A stretch of 22,728 nucleotides of DNA. It comes from Burkholderiaceae bacterium. Lineage in GTDB: Bacteria; Pseudomonadota; Gammaproteobacteria; Burkholderiales; Burkholderiaceae. The notes beneath the pieces were generated by a model that was not told the origin of the DNA, searched no databases, and saw only the letters and a program-made list of their open reading frames with translations. The DNA lies in assembly GCA_947380285.1 (NCBI GenBank), contig CANCQD010000027.1:1-22728 (forward strand), read 5' to 3'. Positions 6,244-15,312 of this stretch are shown piece by piece (position 1 is the stretch's first letter; every line of letters starts with the position of its first letter). Made by a program: the position numbers and the translations under genes.

Positions 6244-8649
6244 TTAGGCCTTTAAGTTCTTACCTAACATTTCCCAGGTAGCAACTACGCTATCTGGATT
6301 TAATGAAATAGAGGTAATACCCTTCTCAACCAACCAACGAGCAAAGTCTGGATGATCTGATGGACCTTGACCGCAAATACCAACGTATTTATTTTGCTTG
6401 CGGCAAGCGTCAATTGAACGAGCGATCATAAATTCCACTGCTGGGTCACGCTCATCAAAGTCGATAGCCAGTAATTCCATACCAGAGTCACGATCCAGAC
6501 CAAGAGTTAACTGAGTCATATCATTTGAGCCGATAGAGAAGCCATCAAAGTACTCAAGGAACTGATCTGCCAAGATTGCATTCGATGGAATCTCGCACAT
6601 CATGATGAGACGGAGACCATTCACGCCACGTTTGAGACCAAATGTCTCCATCATGTCGATCACGCGCTTAGCTTGATTAATGGTGCGTACAAACGGAACC
6701 ATGATCTCTACATTATCTAAGCCCATATCTTCACGCACACGCTTCATAGCTGCACATTCAAGAGCAAACGCTTCACCAAAATCCGCTGATACATAGCGTG
6801 ATGCGCCGCGGAAGCCTAACATTGGATTTTCTTCATCCGGCTCGTAACGTGAGCCACCAATCAACTTCTTATATTCGTTGGACTTGAAGTCTGATAGGCG
6901 AACTATGACTGGTTTTGGATAGAAAGCTGCAGCAATCGTTGCTACACCTTCAACCAATTTATCTTCGTAGAACTGACGTGGGCTAGCGTAACCACGAGCA
7001 ACACTTTCCACTGCACGCTTGAGATCAGGATCAATATTTGGATACTCCAACACTGCGCGTGGGTGAACACCAATGTAGTTATTGATAATGAACTCGAGAC
7101 GAGCCAAGCCTACACCAGCATTGGGGATTTGGCAAAAATCAAATGCTAACTGAGGATTACCAATATTCATGGTGATCTTTACAGGGATCTCTGGCAATAC
7201 ACCGCGGGACACTTCGGTTACCTCAGTTTCGATCAAGCCATCATAGATATGGCCCTCGTCACCTTCAGCACAAGAAACCGTCACCATCATGCCGTCTTGC
7301 AAATGCTCTGTTGCATCACCGCAACCTACCACCGCAGGAACACCAAGTTCACGGGCAATAATCGCCGCATGACAAGTGCGACCACCACGATTAGTCACAA
7401 TCGCAGAAGCACGCTTCATCACTGGCTCCCAGTTCGGATCAGTCATATCGGCAACTAATACATCACCAGGCTGAACACGATCCATCTCGCTTGGATCACG
7501 AATGATCCGCACGGGGCCAGCACCGATCTTTTGACCGATTGCACGGCCTTTTGCCAATACCTTTGAGCTACCTTTCAGCTTGAAGCGCATTTCAACTTGA
7601 CCGGCTGCCTGACTCTTCACAGTCTCAGGACGCGCTTGCAGAATGTAAATACGGCCGTCTTGCCCGTCTTTACCCCACTCGATATCCATTGGACGACCGT
7701 AATGTTTCTCAATGATCACTGCATACTTAGCCAACTCGGTGATGTCTGCGTCATCCAAGGAGAAGCGATTGCGCTTTTCTGGAGTAACGTCAACCGTCAC
7801 TACCTTCTCAGCTGAACCTGCTGGTGCAAATTGCATCTGAATCAACTTAGAGCCTAAAGAGCGGCGAATAATGGCCTTCTTATCCTGAGCCAGAGTAGTT
7901 TTGAAAACATAAAACTCATCTGGGTTCACTGCACCCTGAACCACAGTCTCGCCTAAGCCATAGCTTGAGGTAATAAACACCACATCCTCAAATCCAGACT
8001 CGGTGTCTAAGGTGAACATCACACCAGCAGCCCCCAGGTCAGAACGTACCATGCGCTGGATACCAGCTGATAAGGCTACTTCAGCATGGGCAAAGCCCTT
8101 ATGAACACGATAGGAGATGGCACGATCGTTATACAAAGAGGCAAATACTTCGCGAATCTTCTTTAGAACATCATCGATACCTTCAACGTTCAAGAATGTT
8201 TCTTGTTGGCCAGCAAATGAGGCATCAGGCAAGTCTTCCGCAGTAGCTGAAGAGCGCACAGCAAACGAGCCTTTACCGGAGTCATCTAATACTGCAAATG
8301 CCTTGCGAATCTCTTCGTCCAGTTTCGGTTGAAAAGGCGCCGTTTCGATCCAATTCCGAATTTCTGCACCAGCTTGTGCCAATGCACGTACATCATCAAT
8401 ATTTAAACCTTCTAAACGCTGTTGAATGCGTTCAGTCAGATTGTTGTGCTTTAGAAAATCACGGAATGCTAATGCTGTAGTTGCAAATCCAGTGGGAACG
8501 CGAACTCCAGTGGACGCTAACTGAGAAATCATCTCCCCTAATGAAGCATTCTTACCGCCAACTGATTCGACATCAGTCATGCGTAGCTGCTCAAAAGGTA
8601 AAACATAGGCATCAGCCATATTGCTATTTTGTTGCTGTTGGTTGGACAT
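6244..8649 (-). CDS. ppsA: Phosphoenolpyruvate synthase
   Basis: PEP synthase converts pyruvate and ATP to PEP, AMP and phosphate, feeding gluconeogenesis in the cytoplasm. The 801-residue product has the usual three parts. The N-terminal nucleotide-binding domain contains [10 protein letters not shown] and [19 protein letters not shown]. The swivelling phosphohistidine domain contains [15 protein letters not shown], with catalytic His427. The C-terminal PEP/pyruvate barrel contains [16 protein letters not shown] and [11 protein letters not shown], with Cys759. Thr425, two residues before the catalytic His, corresponds to the E. coli threonine phosphorylated by the PpsR regulator. The first ATG (8647-8649) has GAGAG six bases upstream; the next Met (residue 11) has none. 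It is convergent with anbu across a terminator and divergent from ppsR, 106 bases away. Confidence 0.97.
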   Translation of the reverse strand: MSNQQQQNSNMADAYVLPFEQLRMTDVESVGGKNASLGEMISQLASTGVRVPTGFATTALAFRDFLKHNNLTERIQQRLEGLNIDDVRALAQAGAEIRNWIETAPFQPKLDEEIRKAFAVLDDSGKGSFAVRSSATAEDLPDASFAGQQETFLNVEGIDDVLKKIREVFASLYNDRAISYRVHKGFAHAEVALSAGIQRMVRSDLGAAGVMFTLDTESGFEDVVFITSSYGLGETVVQGAVNPDEFYVFKTTLAQDKKAIIRRSLGSKLIQMQFAPAGSAEKVVTVDVTPEKRNRFSLDDADITELAKYAVIIEKHYGRPMDIEWGKDGQDGRIYILQARPETVKSQAAGQVEMRFKLKGSSKVLAKGRAIGQKIGAGPVRIIRDPSEMDRVQPGDVLVADMTDPNWEPVMKRASAIVTNRGGRTCHAAIIARELGVPAVVGCGDATEHLQDGMMVTVSCAEGDEGHIYDGLIETEVTEVSRGVLPEIPVKITMNIGNPQLAFDFCQIPNAGVGLARLEFIINNYIGVHPRAVLEYPNIDPDLKRAVESVARGYASPRQFYEDKLVEGVATIAAAFYPKPVIVRLSDFKSNEYKKLIGGSRYEPDEENPMLGFRGASRYVSADFGEAFALECAAMKRVREDMGLDNVEIMVPFVRTINQAKRVIDMMETFGLKRGVNGLRLIMMCEIPSNAILADQFLEYFDGFSIGSNDMTQLTLGLDRDSGMELLAIDFDERDPAVEFMIARSIDACRKQNKYVGICGQGPSDHPDFARWLVEKGITSISLNPDSVVATWEMLGKNLKA

Positions 8650-8755
8650 AAAATACTCTCTAAGGATAAGGAAACTGGTGTAGCGGCCACCTTCAATGGG
8701 GCGTGCTTTAATATGCTTCTATTGTAGTGCTGACCCTGACTTTTAAGCCAAATCT

Positions 8756-9583
8756 ATGTCTACCCAAATCCGTATTGTTTTTATTGTCTCTGACGGTACC
8801 GGCATTACTGCCGAGAACTTCAGCCAGTCGATTTTGGCGCAATTTGAGACCCCTTTTAAGCACATTCGGGTGCCTTTTGTGGATAGCGTCGATAAAGCCC
8901 ATGACGCCGTTAGCAGCATCAACCAGGCAGCAAGTAAATATGGGGTTCAACCAATTGTTTTCACGACTTTGGTGAAGTCTGAGCTCAATGCCATTGTTGG
9001 CAAGGCAAATGGGCTAATACTCGATATGTTCCAGACTTTTGTGGCCCCATTAGAAGCAGCATTAGGCATGAAATCAACCCATGCCATGAACCGTCTTCAC
9101 CATAATGCGGATACCGATGCCTATAAAAACCGCATTGAGGCTATTAACTATTCTTTAGCCCATGATGACGGTCAATCCAACCAAAACTTAGCCGAAGCCG
9201 ACGTCATCTTGATTGGCATCTCTCGAGTTGGCAAAACTCCGACTAGTCTTTATCTGGCGATGCAATATGGGCTAAAGGCGGCAAACTACCCCCTTATCCC
9301 GGAAGACTTTGAGCGAGGACAGCTCCCAAAAGATCTGATGCCATATCGCCAGAAGATCTTTGGTCTGATGATTGATGCAGAGCGACTCTCAGAAATACGT
9401 AATGAACGCAGACCCGGCAGTAATTACGCCAAACTAGAAAACTGTCGCTATGAAATTAATGAAGCAACAGCAATGATGAAAAAGCAATCTATACCGTGGG
9501 TATTAACAACCAGTAAATCGATTGAAGAAATTGCCACCACTGTACTGCAGGCAATAAAGTCAGATAAAACAATACTAGGATAA
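8756..9583 (+). CDS. ppsR: PEP synthase regulatory protein (bifunctional kinase/pyrophosphorylase)
   Basis: A 275-residue DUF299 protein. In E. coli the orthologue both inactivates PEP synthase, by ADP-dependent phosphorylation of a Thr beside the catalytic His, and reactivates it by phosphate-dependent dephosphorylation. Visible motifs are FIVSDGTGITAENF at the N-terminus, the P-loop-like GISRVGKT (residues 154-161), SLYLAMQYGLKAANYPL and the C-terminal YAKLENCRYEINEA. The divergent ppsA and the conserved Thr-Cys-His site in that product support a matched enzyme-regulator pair. The ATG at 8756 gives the standard N-terminus, although no clear Shine-Dalgarno sequence precedes it. The 106-base intergenic region must hold both promoters; no convincing -35/-10 pair could be picked out. 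Confidence 0.96.
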   Translation: MSTQIRIVFIVSDGTGITAENFSQSILAQFETPFKHIRVPFVDSVDKAHDAVSSINQAASKYGVQPIVFTTLVKSELNAIVGKANGLILDMFQTFVAPLEAALGMKSTHAMNRLHHNADTDAYKNRIEAINYSLAHDDGQSNQNLAEADVILIGISRVGKTPTSLYLAMQYGLKAANYPLIPEDFERGQLPKDLMPYRQKIFGLMIDAERLSEIRNERRPGSNYAKLENCRYEINEATAMMKKQSIPWVLTTSKSIEEIATTVLQAIKSDKTILG

Positions 9584-9631
9584 AAAGTATTTTTCAATAT
9601 CCGCTCTCGACCTAATTCAAACGATCAAAGA

Positions 9632-9653
9632 AAAACCACCCGAAGGTAGTTTT
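9632..9653 (+). terminator. Possible weak terminator after ppsR
   Basis: AAAACCACC, loop CGAA, then GGTAGTTTT form a 9-base stem with one C-A mismatch, ending in TTTT on the plus strand, 48 bases after the ppsR stop. The T-run is only four bases and is followed by GG, so termination would be weak. The stem could serve either strand. Confidence 0.35.
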
Positions 9654-9696
9654 GGTGTTTCTTGGTGGCCCGAGTCGTAATTTACTAGGATTGAGG

Positions 9697-9753
9697 ATGC
9701 CTAAACCTTTTAAGATTCATTCTCTACCTTACGAAAAGAGGTATGAATTCTGA
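9697..9753 (+). CDS. Possible 18-codon small open reading frame
   Basis: ATG at 9697 opens an 18-residue frame, MPKPFKIHSLPYEKRYEF, ending TGA at 9751-9753. AGGA lies six bases before the ATG, a good ribosome-binding spacing. The peptide is basic and aromatic, with no membrane segment. It lies in the 180-base gap between convergent ppsR and a secreted-protein gene. A frame this short can occur by chance, and part of it overlaps an imperfect hairpin at 9715-9748, so it is reported only as a candidate. Confidence 0.2.
   Translation: MPKPFKIHSLPYEKRYEF
9715..9748. repeat. Imperfect hairpin in the ppsR / secreted-protein convergent gap
   Basis: ATTCA pairs with TGAAT and, after a 5-base bulge on the left, TACCTT pairs with AAGGTA (9725-9730 with 9738-9743) around a 7-base loop. 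Neither strand has a T-run after it, so it is not a standard terminator. It may be a transcript-end structure for either convergent gene, or chance. Confidence 0.25.
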
Positions 9754-9763
9754 AAACCAATGA

Positions 9764-10177
9764 CTACTGTTTTTTGCCAACCCAGCAAGCAGCAACCTTA
9801 GGTTTTGAGATTTGCACATAACAGTTTTGAATAGTAGTCGGATCAATGATCTTAAAAGCATGAGTGCCATCTTCGTCTACCATTACCCCGCCTTGGAAGT
9901 CGGGGGCAATAGCCCCAAGAATAACCTCTTTACGATTTTTGGATGTCAATGTTCCAGAAAAGTTGATTCCATCTTGGCGGTCAATATCAAGATTAAACGG
10001 TATTTTATTAAAGTAAATTTCCTTATCCTTTTTATTGGGTACGATATGGTGTGCTGCAGATCCCATAACGGTGGCATTGAATGTGCCCGTCCAAGTACCA
10101 ATCATATTTGGAGCACTTTGTGCCAACACCAATGCGGGGAAAAAGCTAACAATTCCTATTAATTTGTTTAATTTCAT
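9764..10177 (-). CDS. Secreted protein of unknown function
   Basis: A 137-residue protein I do not recognise. Residues 1-20 form a typical Sec signal peptide: Lys residues at positions 2 and 5, hydrophobic IGIVSFFPALVLA, and likely cleavage at ALA-Q. The mature part opens with GTWTGTFNATVMGSAAHH, a Gly-Thr-Trp start common in small beta-barrel or lipocalin-like periplasmic proteins, and continues with alternating hydrophobic strands (NLDIDRQDGINFSGTLTS, KEVILGAI). Cys119 and Cys131 near the C-terminus could form a disulfide in the periplasm. AAGGAAG stands three bases before the ATG, a strong ribosome-binding site. It is flanked by ppsR (convergent) and an RNA methyltransferase gene (same strand, 125 bases upstream), so it is probably its own transcription unit. 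No function can be assigned. Confidence 0.75.
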   Translation of the reverse strand: MKLNKLIGIVSFFPALVLAQSAPNMIGTWTGTFNATVMGSAAHHIVPNKKDKEIYFNKIPFNLDIDRQDGINFSGTLTSKNRKEVILGAIAPDFQGGVMVDEDGTHAFKIIDPTTIQNCYVQISKPKVAACWVGKKQ

Positions 10178-10225
10178 CTGCTTCCTTGATAAGTTAGATG
10201 GATTGATTGAAGACTCACAGTAACA

Positions 10226-10249
10226 TTGTTATATGCCTTTTTATAACAA
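10226..10249. repeat. Inverted repeat upstream of the secreted-protein gene
   Basis: Perfect 8-base arms TTGTTATA/TATAACAA flank an 8-base spacer. It lies about 49 bases upstream of the secreted-protein ATG and 54 bases past the methyltransferase stop. The arms are AT-rich with no T-run, so an operator or promoter-associated palindrome fits better than a terminator. The rest of the 10178-10302 gap shows no clear promoter. Confidence 0.35.
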
Positions 10250-10302
10250 AGCTTCACTGCCTACTAATGGCCGAAAGTAGACGATCGGGGGAAGACTGCT
10301 GG

Positions 10303-11127
10303 CTAAGCGCGCCTCATCCTTATAGTCTCAAATAGACATACCGCTGCTGCCGTTGAGACATTGAGCGATTCGACTCGTGGATCAATGGGAATAGAAACTC
10401 CTTTGGCTTGAGCAAGCAGGTCTTCTGATACGCCCTGCCCTTCGCTGCCCATTACCCAAGCGACTGGATGTAGTAGCTCTTTTTTGAGGGAATACAAATC
10501 ATGCTCAGCATCTGCTGTAGCGGCTAATAGTGGTGCCGTGACAGCGCTCAAGACTTGCTGATTAGACCAGCCTTCGTAAAGATCAAGCAAGCGATGTGCC
10601 CCCATGCCAGCACGCAATACTTTGGTAGACCATAAATGCGCGCAGCCTGATAAAGCAATCACTTGAGTAAAGCCTGCCGCAGCTGCAGTACGCAAGATTG
10701 AACCTACGTTGCCTGCATCCTGAACTCGATCCAATATAACTAGGTCACCCTCTAGAGTTGCAATAGATTGCGGTGGTGTAAGAGTAGATTTTGGTAGATC
10801 CAGCAATCCTGCAATATGGGGTGCATTGACTAGATCGCTCAATAAGTCCCAAAGAGCGCTATCCAATTGGATTACTTTGGTATCGGGACAAATCTCCAGA
10901 TGCTCATAAACGGCTTGGGAAATCTCCACATTCTTCAAGCCAACTTCTGAGGTTAAAAGAATCTTTAATGCTGGATCACCCACCCAAGTTTGAACCAGAT
11001 GAATACCTTCTAATAATGCTTGACCACTGGCTATTCTGGCTTTCTGACCTTTAGAGCCAGTAGCTTGCAGGTTCCGAATTTCTTTAAAAAGTGGATTCTC
11101 TTTAGAGGTAATGAGATCAAAGTTCAT
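10303..11127 (-). CDS. SpoU/TrmH-family RNA methyltransferase
   Basis: A 274-residue SPOUT-class methyltransferase that would transfer a methyl group from S-adenosylmethionine to RNA, most likely a 2'-O-ribose in rRNA or tRNA. The N-terminal substrate-binding domain (about residues 1-110, ITSKENPLFKEIRNLQ at the start) is the RNA-binding SpoU type. The catalytic knot shows the three motifs in order: LDRVQDAGNVGSILRTAAAA, then VMGSEGQGVS, then IPIDPRVESLNVSTAAAV. The exact nucleotide cannot be read from sequence; RlmB-like and TrmH-like enzymes share these motifs. It is the last gene of the minus-strand block, 14 bases after rnhB. No convincing intrinsic terminator follows it. Confidence 0.92.
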   Translation of the reverse strand: MNFDLITSKENPLFKEIRNLQATGSKGQKARIASGQALLEGIHLVQTWVGDPALKILLTSEVGLKNVEISQAVYEHLEICPDTKVIQLDSALWDLLSDLVNAPHIAGLLDLPKSTLTPPQSIATLEGDLVILDRVQDAGNVGSILRTAAAAGFTQVIALSGCAHLWSTKVLRAGMGAHRLLDLYEGWSNQQVLSAVTAPLLAATADAEHDLYSLKKELLHPVAWVMGSEGQGVSEDLLAQAKGVSIPIDPRVESLNVSTAAAVCLFETIRMRRA

Positions 11128-11141
11128 AAATTATTCATCAC

Positions 11142-11735
11142 TTAGTTTGCAATCAATTCGAGAACTTTACGCACGGGTGAAAAACTTCGCCTATGCTGAT
11201 CACATACGCCATACTGTTTTAGGGCTGCAAAATGGGCTTCAGTCGGATAACCCATATGCTGAGCAAATCCATATTCAGGATGACGCTCATGCAAAGAAAT
11301 CATCTGACGGTCACGCGTTACCTTAGCAACAATAGATGCGGCTGAAATTGCCGGCTCTTTGGCGTCACCCTTAACTATAGCTTCTGCAGCAATCGGCAAT
11401 TCTGGACAACGATTACCGTCAATCAAGGCCTTATCAGGCCAGGCACCCAAACGGCTTGTGAGATCTTCGATTGCACGACGCATTGCCAGCATAGTAGCTT
11501 GCAAAATATTAATCTCATCAATCTCGGCTGGACTTGCCTCACCCACGCCCCAGGCTTTTGCCTTTTCCATGATCTGCTCATAGAGATATTCGCGGCGTGC
11601 AGCAGTTAACTTCTTGGAGTCCTTCAGACCTTCAATCGGATTGCTGGGGTCAAGCACTACCGCACCAGCAACTACAGCACCAACTAATGGCCCACGCCCT
11701 GCCTCATCCACGCCGCAGATCCAAATGAGACTCAT
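11142..11735 (-). CDS. rnhB: Ribonuclease HII
   Basis: RNase HII cuts RNA in RNA-DNA hybrids and initiates removal of single ribonucleotides from DNA. The 197-residue product is of normal length. The catalytic carboxylates are Asp10 and Glu11 in [16 protein letters not shown] and Asp106 in [18 protein letters not shown] supplies the later acidic residue. The MGYPTEAH motif and the RRSF-containing C-terminus are typical. The ATG overlaps the lpxB stop as ATGA (11732-11735), indicating coupled translation. Its position after lpxB is the conserved proteobacterial order. Confidence 0.96.
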   Translation of the reverse strand: MSLIWICGVDEAGRGPLVGAVVAGAVVLDPSNPIEGLKDSKKLTAARREYLYEQIMEKAKAWGVGEASPAEIDEINILQATMLAMRRAIEDLTSRLGAWPDKALIDGNRCPELPIAAEAIVKGDAKEPAISAASIVAKVTRDRQMISLHERHPEYGFAQHMGYPTEAHFAALKQYGVCDQHRRSFSPVRKVLELIAN

Positions 11736-12937
11736 ATGCTACTTTTGTTCTTGCGTTGATTGGTAATCGTCTGCGCTACTGCCTGCGCGACCAATAAACC
11801 TGTGGGACGACGCAAAGTTTCATGCATCTGCACAAAACGTTCCTTGAGTTTGGCGACCTTGACTGGATTCTCTAACCAATCTTGCAAGGCATTGGCTAAT
11901 TTTTCAGGGGTAGCATCATCTTGCAAGAGTTCAGGAACTACAAACTCACCGCAGAGAATGTTTGGCAAACCCACATACGGCAAGTAACCTTGTCGCTTCA
12001 TGATCTGTGCTGTTAACCATGGTACCTTATAAGAAATAACCATCGGCTTTTTCCATAAAGCCGCCTGCAAAGTTGCTGTGCCGCTGGCAATCAACACTAC
12101 ATCCGATGACTCCAGTACTTCGTCTGCCATTCCATCCAACAAATAAATCTGAGCATCTGGATTTGCATTCTTCGCTTCCAGCAAAAGCCGTTCAAGAGGC
12201 TCACGCAATCGCGGTGTTGCCACCGGAATAAGAAAGTGAAGCTTCTGACCTTGCAGTCTCTTAGATAGAAGCACCATGGTTTCAAAAAAGACAGGTGCTA
12301 TGAGTTCAATCTCTGATCCACGACTCCCAGGAAGAACCGCAATAACAATTCCATCAAAGGAATTGCTTTCAATATTTAACGTCTTGGCGATCTTCTCTCT
12401 GGCAGCTTTTGTATCTGGCTCGAGCGGAATATCACTAGCCAACGGATGCCCAACATAAGTAGAGGCAACGCCGGCTTTGTCATAAATTTCTGTTTCAAAA
12501 GGAAAGATGCAGAGCATGCGTTCTACCGCTTGGGAGATTTTCTTGATTCTTCCTGCTCGCCATGCCCAAATAGAGGGGGAAACTAAATGTAATGTCGGAA
12601 TACCTGCCTTGCGCAACTCTAACTCGACGCCTAAGTTAAAGTCAGGCGCATCGACTCCTAAGAAGACATCAGGCCGACCTTCATTCAGAAGATTTCGAAT
12701 CAGTTCTTTGCGAAGTTTCAGAATAGCGGGCAGCTGTTTGATAGCCTCAACATAACCCCGCACACTTAAGGTTTCCATAGGCCAATCAGAACGCATACCC
12801 TCAGCCTGCATGCGGGGGCCGCCAATCCCATAGGCCTCAAGACCAGACATGTCTGGTATTTGATTTAGCGCACTAAGAGCTGGCGCCGCCAATAGATCAC
12901 CAGAAGGTTCGCCAGCTACACAAGCTAACTTTGGCAA
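11732..12937 (-). CDS. lpxB: Lipid-A-disaccharide synthase (TTG start proposed)
   Basis: LpxB joins UDP-2,3-diacylglucosamine and 2,3-diacylglucosamine 1-phosphate into the lipid A disaccharide at the inner membrane. Family motifs are all present: [62 protein letters not shown] and [20 protein letters not shown]. The frame is open to an ATG at 12988, but that would overlap lpxA by 41 bases, has no ribosome-binding site, and adds 17 residues that read as shadow of the lpxA C-terminus. A TTG at 12935-12937, ten bases after the lpxA stop with a weak CGGA six bases upstream, gives [14 protein letters not shown], the family-like N-terminus (401 residues). The end overlaps rnhB by 4 bases. Confidence 0.94.
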   Translation of the reverse strand: MPKLACVAGEPSGDLLAAPALSALNQIPDMSGLEAYGIGGPRMQAEGMRSDWPMETLSVRGYVEAIKQLPAILKLRKELIRNLLNEGRPDVFLGVDAPDFNLGVELELRKAGIPTLHLVSPSIWAWRAGRIKKISQAVERMLCIFPFETEIYDKAGVASTYVGHPLASDIPLEPDTKAAREKIAKTLNIESNSFDGIVIAVLPGSRGSEIELIAPVFFETMVLLSKRLQGQKLHFLIPVATPRLREPLERLLLEAKNANPDAQIYLLDGMADEVLESSDVVLIASGTATLQAALWKKPMVISYKVPWLTAQIMKRQGYLPYVGLPNILCGEFVVPELLQDDATPEKLANALQDWLENPVKVAKLKERFVQMHETLRRPTGLLVAQAVAQTITNQRKNKSSI

Positions 12938-12947
12938 AGTAATTCCG

Positions 12948-13745
12948 TTACCGAACGATGCCGCGCGTAGAAGCGGCAATAAAATCATGGAACTGAGCTA
13001 GCTTTTCAGTAGTAGCAGTATCAGCTGCAGAGGCGACTACCATTTTCTGAATTTCTACTTTAGCCTCTTCAAAACTAAGACCATCTTTATAGAGAATCTT
13101 GTAAGCCTGACGCAAGGCGGAGATTGTTTCGCTAGAAAAACCACGACGCTTCAAGCCTTCGACATTAATGCCGTGAGGGGAAGCTTTATCACCAGCAGCA
13201 ATCACAAATGGTGGAATATCTTGCACTAATGCAGAAGCACCACCCAACATAGCGTGCTGCCCAATCCGAACAAATTGATGAACTCCTGACATACCACCCA
13301 TAATGGCCCAATCTTCAACCTGAACATGTCCTGCAATTTGTGCATTGCTTGAGAAAATGGTGTGATTGCCCACCTGACAGTCATGGGCGATATGAACATA
13401 AGCCATGATCCAATTGTCATTACCAATACGGGTAATACCTTCATCTTGCGACGTGCCAGTATGAATCGTCGTGAACTCGCGAACAGTATTGCGGTCACCA
13501 ATAATTAATTGGGTGGGCTCGCCACGATACTTCATATCCTGTGGCGGTCCGCCAATCGCCGCAAAATGCGCAAAACTATTTGCTTGGCCGATGGTGGTGT
13601 AACCCTCGATCACTGTATGAGAGCCTACTTTAGTACCAGCGCCAATCTTGACGTTGGGGCCAATAACAGAGTAAGGACCTACCTCAACATCACTAGCCAG
13701 TTCAGCCTTACTGTCTACTACAGCAGATGCATGAATCCGAGTCAT
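12948..13745 (-). CDS. lpxA: UDP-N-acetylglucosamine acyltransferase
   Basis: LpxA transfers an R-3-hydroxyacyl chain from acyl carrier protein to the 3-OH of UDP-GlcNAc, the first step of lipid A synthesis. The protein is a left-handed beta-helix of hexapeptide repeats (for example [20 protein letters not shown]) followed by a helical tail ending [11 protein letters not shown]. Catalytic His121 lies in [11 protein letters not shown], matching E. coli His125. The start chosen is the ATG at 13743-13745, which overlaps the fabZ stop as TAATG and has AAAGG six bases upstream; it gives 265 residues, close to E. coli's 262. The frame is open for nine more codons into fabZ but those are not needed. 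The gene sits between fabZ and lpxB, the conserved order. Confidence 0.97.
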   Translation of the reverse strand: MTRIHASAVVDSKAELASDVEVGPYSVIGPNVKIGAGTKVGSHTVIEGYTTIGQANSFAHFAAIGGPPQDMKYRGEPTQLIIGDRNTVREFTTIHTGTSQDEGITRIGNDNWIMAYVHIAHDCQVGNHTIFSSNAQIAGHVQVEDWAIMGGMSGVHQFVRIGQHAMLGGASALVQDIPPFVIAAGDKASPHGINVEGLKRRGFSSETISALRQAYKILYKDGLSFEEAKVEIQKMVVASAADTATTEKLAQFHDFIAASTRGIVR

Positions 13746-14194
13746 TACGCGCCTTTCGTACGAACCGCACAAGTGATGTTGGCCTCTGCAGCAATCTCGC
13801 CATCTACGGTTGCCTTAACAGCAAACTTGTAAATGCCAGCACGACCGCGCTCTAATTTGGCAGTCATGATTAGCTGATCGCCAGGTAGCACAGGCTTTTT
13901 AAAGCGCGCGCCATCAATACCCGCAAAGTAATAGATCGCATCTTCTGCACGCTCTTCAGAGAAGGTGAGTAAGGCAGCAGTTTGAGCCAAAGCCTCAATA
14001 ATCAACACCCCAGGCATCACTGGAAAATCTGGGAAATGGCCTTGAAAGAAAGGTTCATTCATGGTGACATTTTTTAACGCAGTAATCGTCTCACGCGGAG
14101 TAATTTCTAATACACGATCAACCAATAAAAATGGATAACGATGCGGTAGCAATTGAAGAATCTTATGGATATCGATTGCGATTGGTGTGCTCAT
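13745..14194 (-). CDS. fabZ: 3-hydroxyacyl-[acyl-carrier-protein] dehydratase
   Basis: FabZ dehydrates 3-hydroxyacyl-ACP in fatty acid elongation, so it competes with LpxA and LpxD for the same hydroxyacyl-ACP pool. The 149-residue hot-dog-fold protein shows [20 protein letters not shown], then [20 protein letters not shown] with the catalytic pair His53 and Glu67. Length and motif spacing match E. coli (His54, Glu68). It follows lpxD with a 45-base AT-rich gap and shares one base with lpxA. A GCGGG motif stands upstream of its ATG. Confidence 0.97.
   Translation of the reverse strand: MSTPIAIDIHKILQLLPHRYPFLLVDRVLEITPRETITALKNVTMNEPFFQGHFPDFPVMPGVLIIEALAQTAALLTFSEERAEDAIYYFAGIDGARFKKPVLPGDQLIMTAKLERGRAGIYKFAVKATVDGEIAAEANITCAVRTKGA
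13752..13756 (-). promoter_or_regulatory. Ribosome-binding site that fixes the lpxA start
   Basis: AAAGG on the minus strand lies six bases before the ATG at 13743-13745, inside the end of fabZ. It supports the internal ATG over the farther in-frame start at 13772. Confidence 0.6.
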
Positions 14195-14239
14195 AAATAA
14201 CCCGCTGAAAAATAAATATTAGTTTTAGATTACAGAATC

Positions 14240-15307
14240 TTAAGACTCTGTGGTTTTGTTTTTATCCAGTAAGCGCAAGCGCTGACGTATTTTATCTAGG
14301 CCACGCAAAATAGCAGCGTTTTTCTCCCAAGCGCTATGAGGCATCGATGGGTAAACGCCAGTGAAATGCAAGCCCGGCTCGGTAATCGAGCGAATAATAG
14401 AAGTGTTCCCAGAAACCGTTGTTCTATCAGCAATAGTGAGGTGGCCTGCAAAATTTGCTGCGCCACCAATAATGCAGAAATTGCCAATCTTAGTGCTGCC
14501 AGATATGGCGGCGCATCCTGCCACAACGCAGCAGTTACCTATCACGACGTTATGCGCAATTTGTACTTGATTATCAATTTTGGTTCCAGCACCAATTACT
14601 GTGTCACTCATTGCGCCACGATCGATCGTTGTCGAAGCACCGATCTCCACATCATTACCAATAAGCACTCGGCCTGTCTGCGGAATTTTGACCCACTCAC
14701 CGCCCGTAGCAGAAAAATCGGGGGCAAAACCAAAGCCATCAGCCCCAATGACTGCGCCACTATGAATAATGCAGCGTTCGCCAATCTGGGTGTTGTAATA
14801 AATTGAAACTGACGGATAAATTAATGTATCACTCTCAATGCAGCTATCTTTAGCAATACTTGAATTACCTAAAATAGAAACACGTTCACCCAACTTTACG
14901 CCTGCGCCAATTTGCACAAAGGGTCCAATATGGCATGAGGCTGGAACAAGCGCAGTGGAATCAATTGCCGCACTTGGATGAATTCCAGATGGATAGATTG
15001 GGCTGCTTGCTTTTGCAAAGTGCTGAGCCATTCTGGCGAATGTGGCATACGGGTTTTTTGAGACAAAGTACACTCGTTTTGCAGAACTTGCACTGGGGTT
15101 TGCTTGCAAAAACTCTAGATCAGACTTGCTAACAATCAACGCACCAGCAGCGCTATCACTAGCCTGCTGTCTGTATAGCGGATTGGAAAGAAAGGATATT
15201 TGATCTGGCTGCGCTCGCTCTAGTGGAGCGAGGCCTATAAAACTATGGGGGGCCTCCCCCACCAAGCTTGCTTGAAACTGTTCGGCCAGCTCAATGGCGG
15301 TCGGCAT
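14240..15307 (-). CDS. lpxD: UDP-3-O-(3-hydroxyacyl)glucosamine N-acyltransferase
   Basis: LpxD adds the second (N-linked) hydroxyacyl chain to the lipid A precursor. The 355-residue product has the N-terminal uridine-binding domain (to about residue 105, with DQISFLSNPLYRQQ), a hexapeptide left-handed helix from HPSAAIDSTALVPASCHIGP onward, and a C-terminal helix (LRGLDKIRQRLRLLDKNK). Catalytic His252 is in NQVQIAHNVVIGN, equivalent to E. coli His239; GADGFGFAPD is a further signature. The ATG follows the skp stop after only five bases, so translation is probably coupled. The sequence after the stop is the longest gap in this part of the block (45 bases) but has no visible terminator. Confidence 0.97.
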   Translation of the reverse strand: MPTAIELAEQFQASLVGEAPHSFIGLAPLERAQPDQISFLSNPLYRQQASDSAAGALIVSKSDLEFLQANPSASSAKRVYFVSKNPYATFARMAQHFAKASSPIYPSGIHPSAAIDSTALVPASCHIGPFVQIGAGVKLGERVSILGNSSIAKDSCIESDTLIYPSVSIYYNTQIGERCIIHSGAVIGADGFGFAPDFSATGGEWVKIPQTGRVLIGNDVEIGASTTIDRGAMSDTVIGAGTKIDNQVQIAHNVVIGNCCVVAGCAAISGSTKIGNFCIIGGAANFAGHLTIADRTTVSGNTSIIRSITEPGLHFTGVYPSMPHSAWEKNAAILRGLDKIRQRLRLLDKNKTTES

Positions 15308-15312
15308 AAAGC

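Noticed and set aside
9661..9676. A string whose reverse complement (GACTCGGGCCACC, then A) resembles a tRNA 3' end.
   Set aside because: No T-arm, anticodon arm or acceptor partner could be found upstream on either strand, so no tRNA or clear attachment site is called.
10260..10285. Short inverted repeat CTACT...AGTAG after the methyltransferase gene as a terminator.
   Set aside because: The 5-base arms with a 10-base loop and no T-run on the minus strand are too weak.
14336..14806. Long open frame (156 codons) antisense to lpxD.
   Set aside because: It lies wholly inside lpxD, whose motifs are unambiguous. Its translation has no recognisable features and it lacks a ribosome-binding site.
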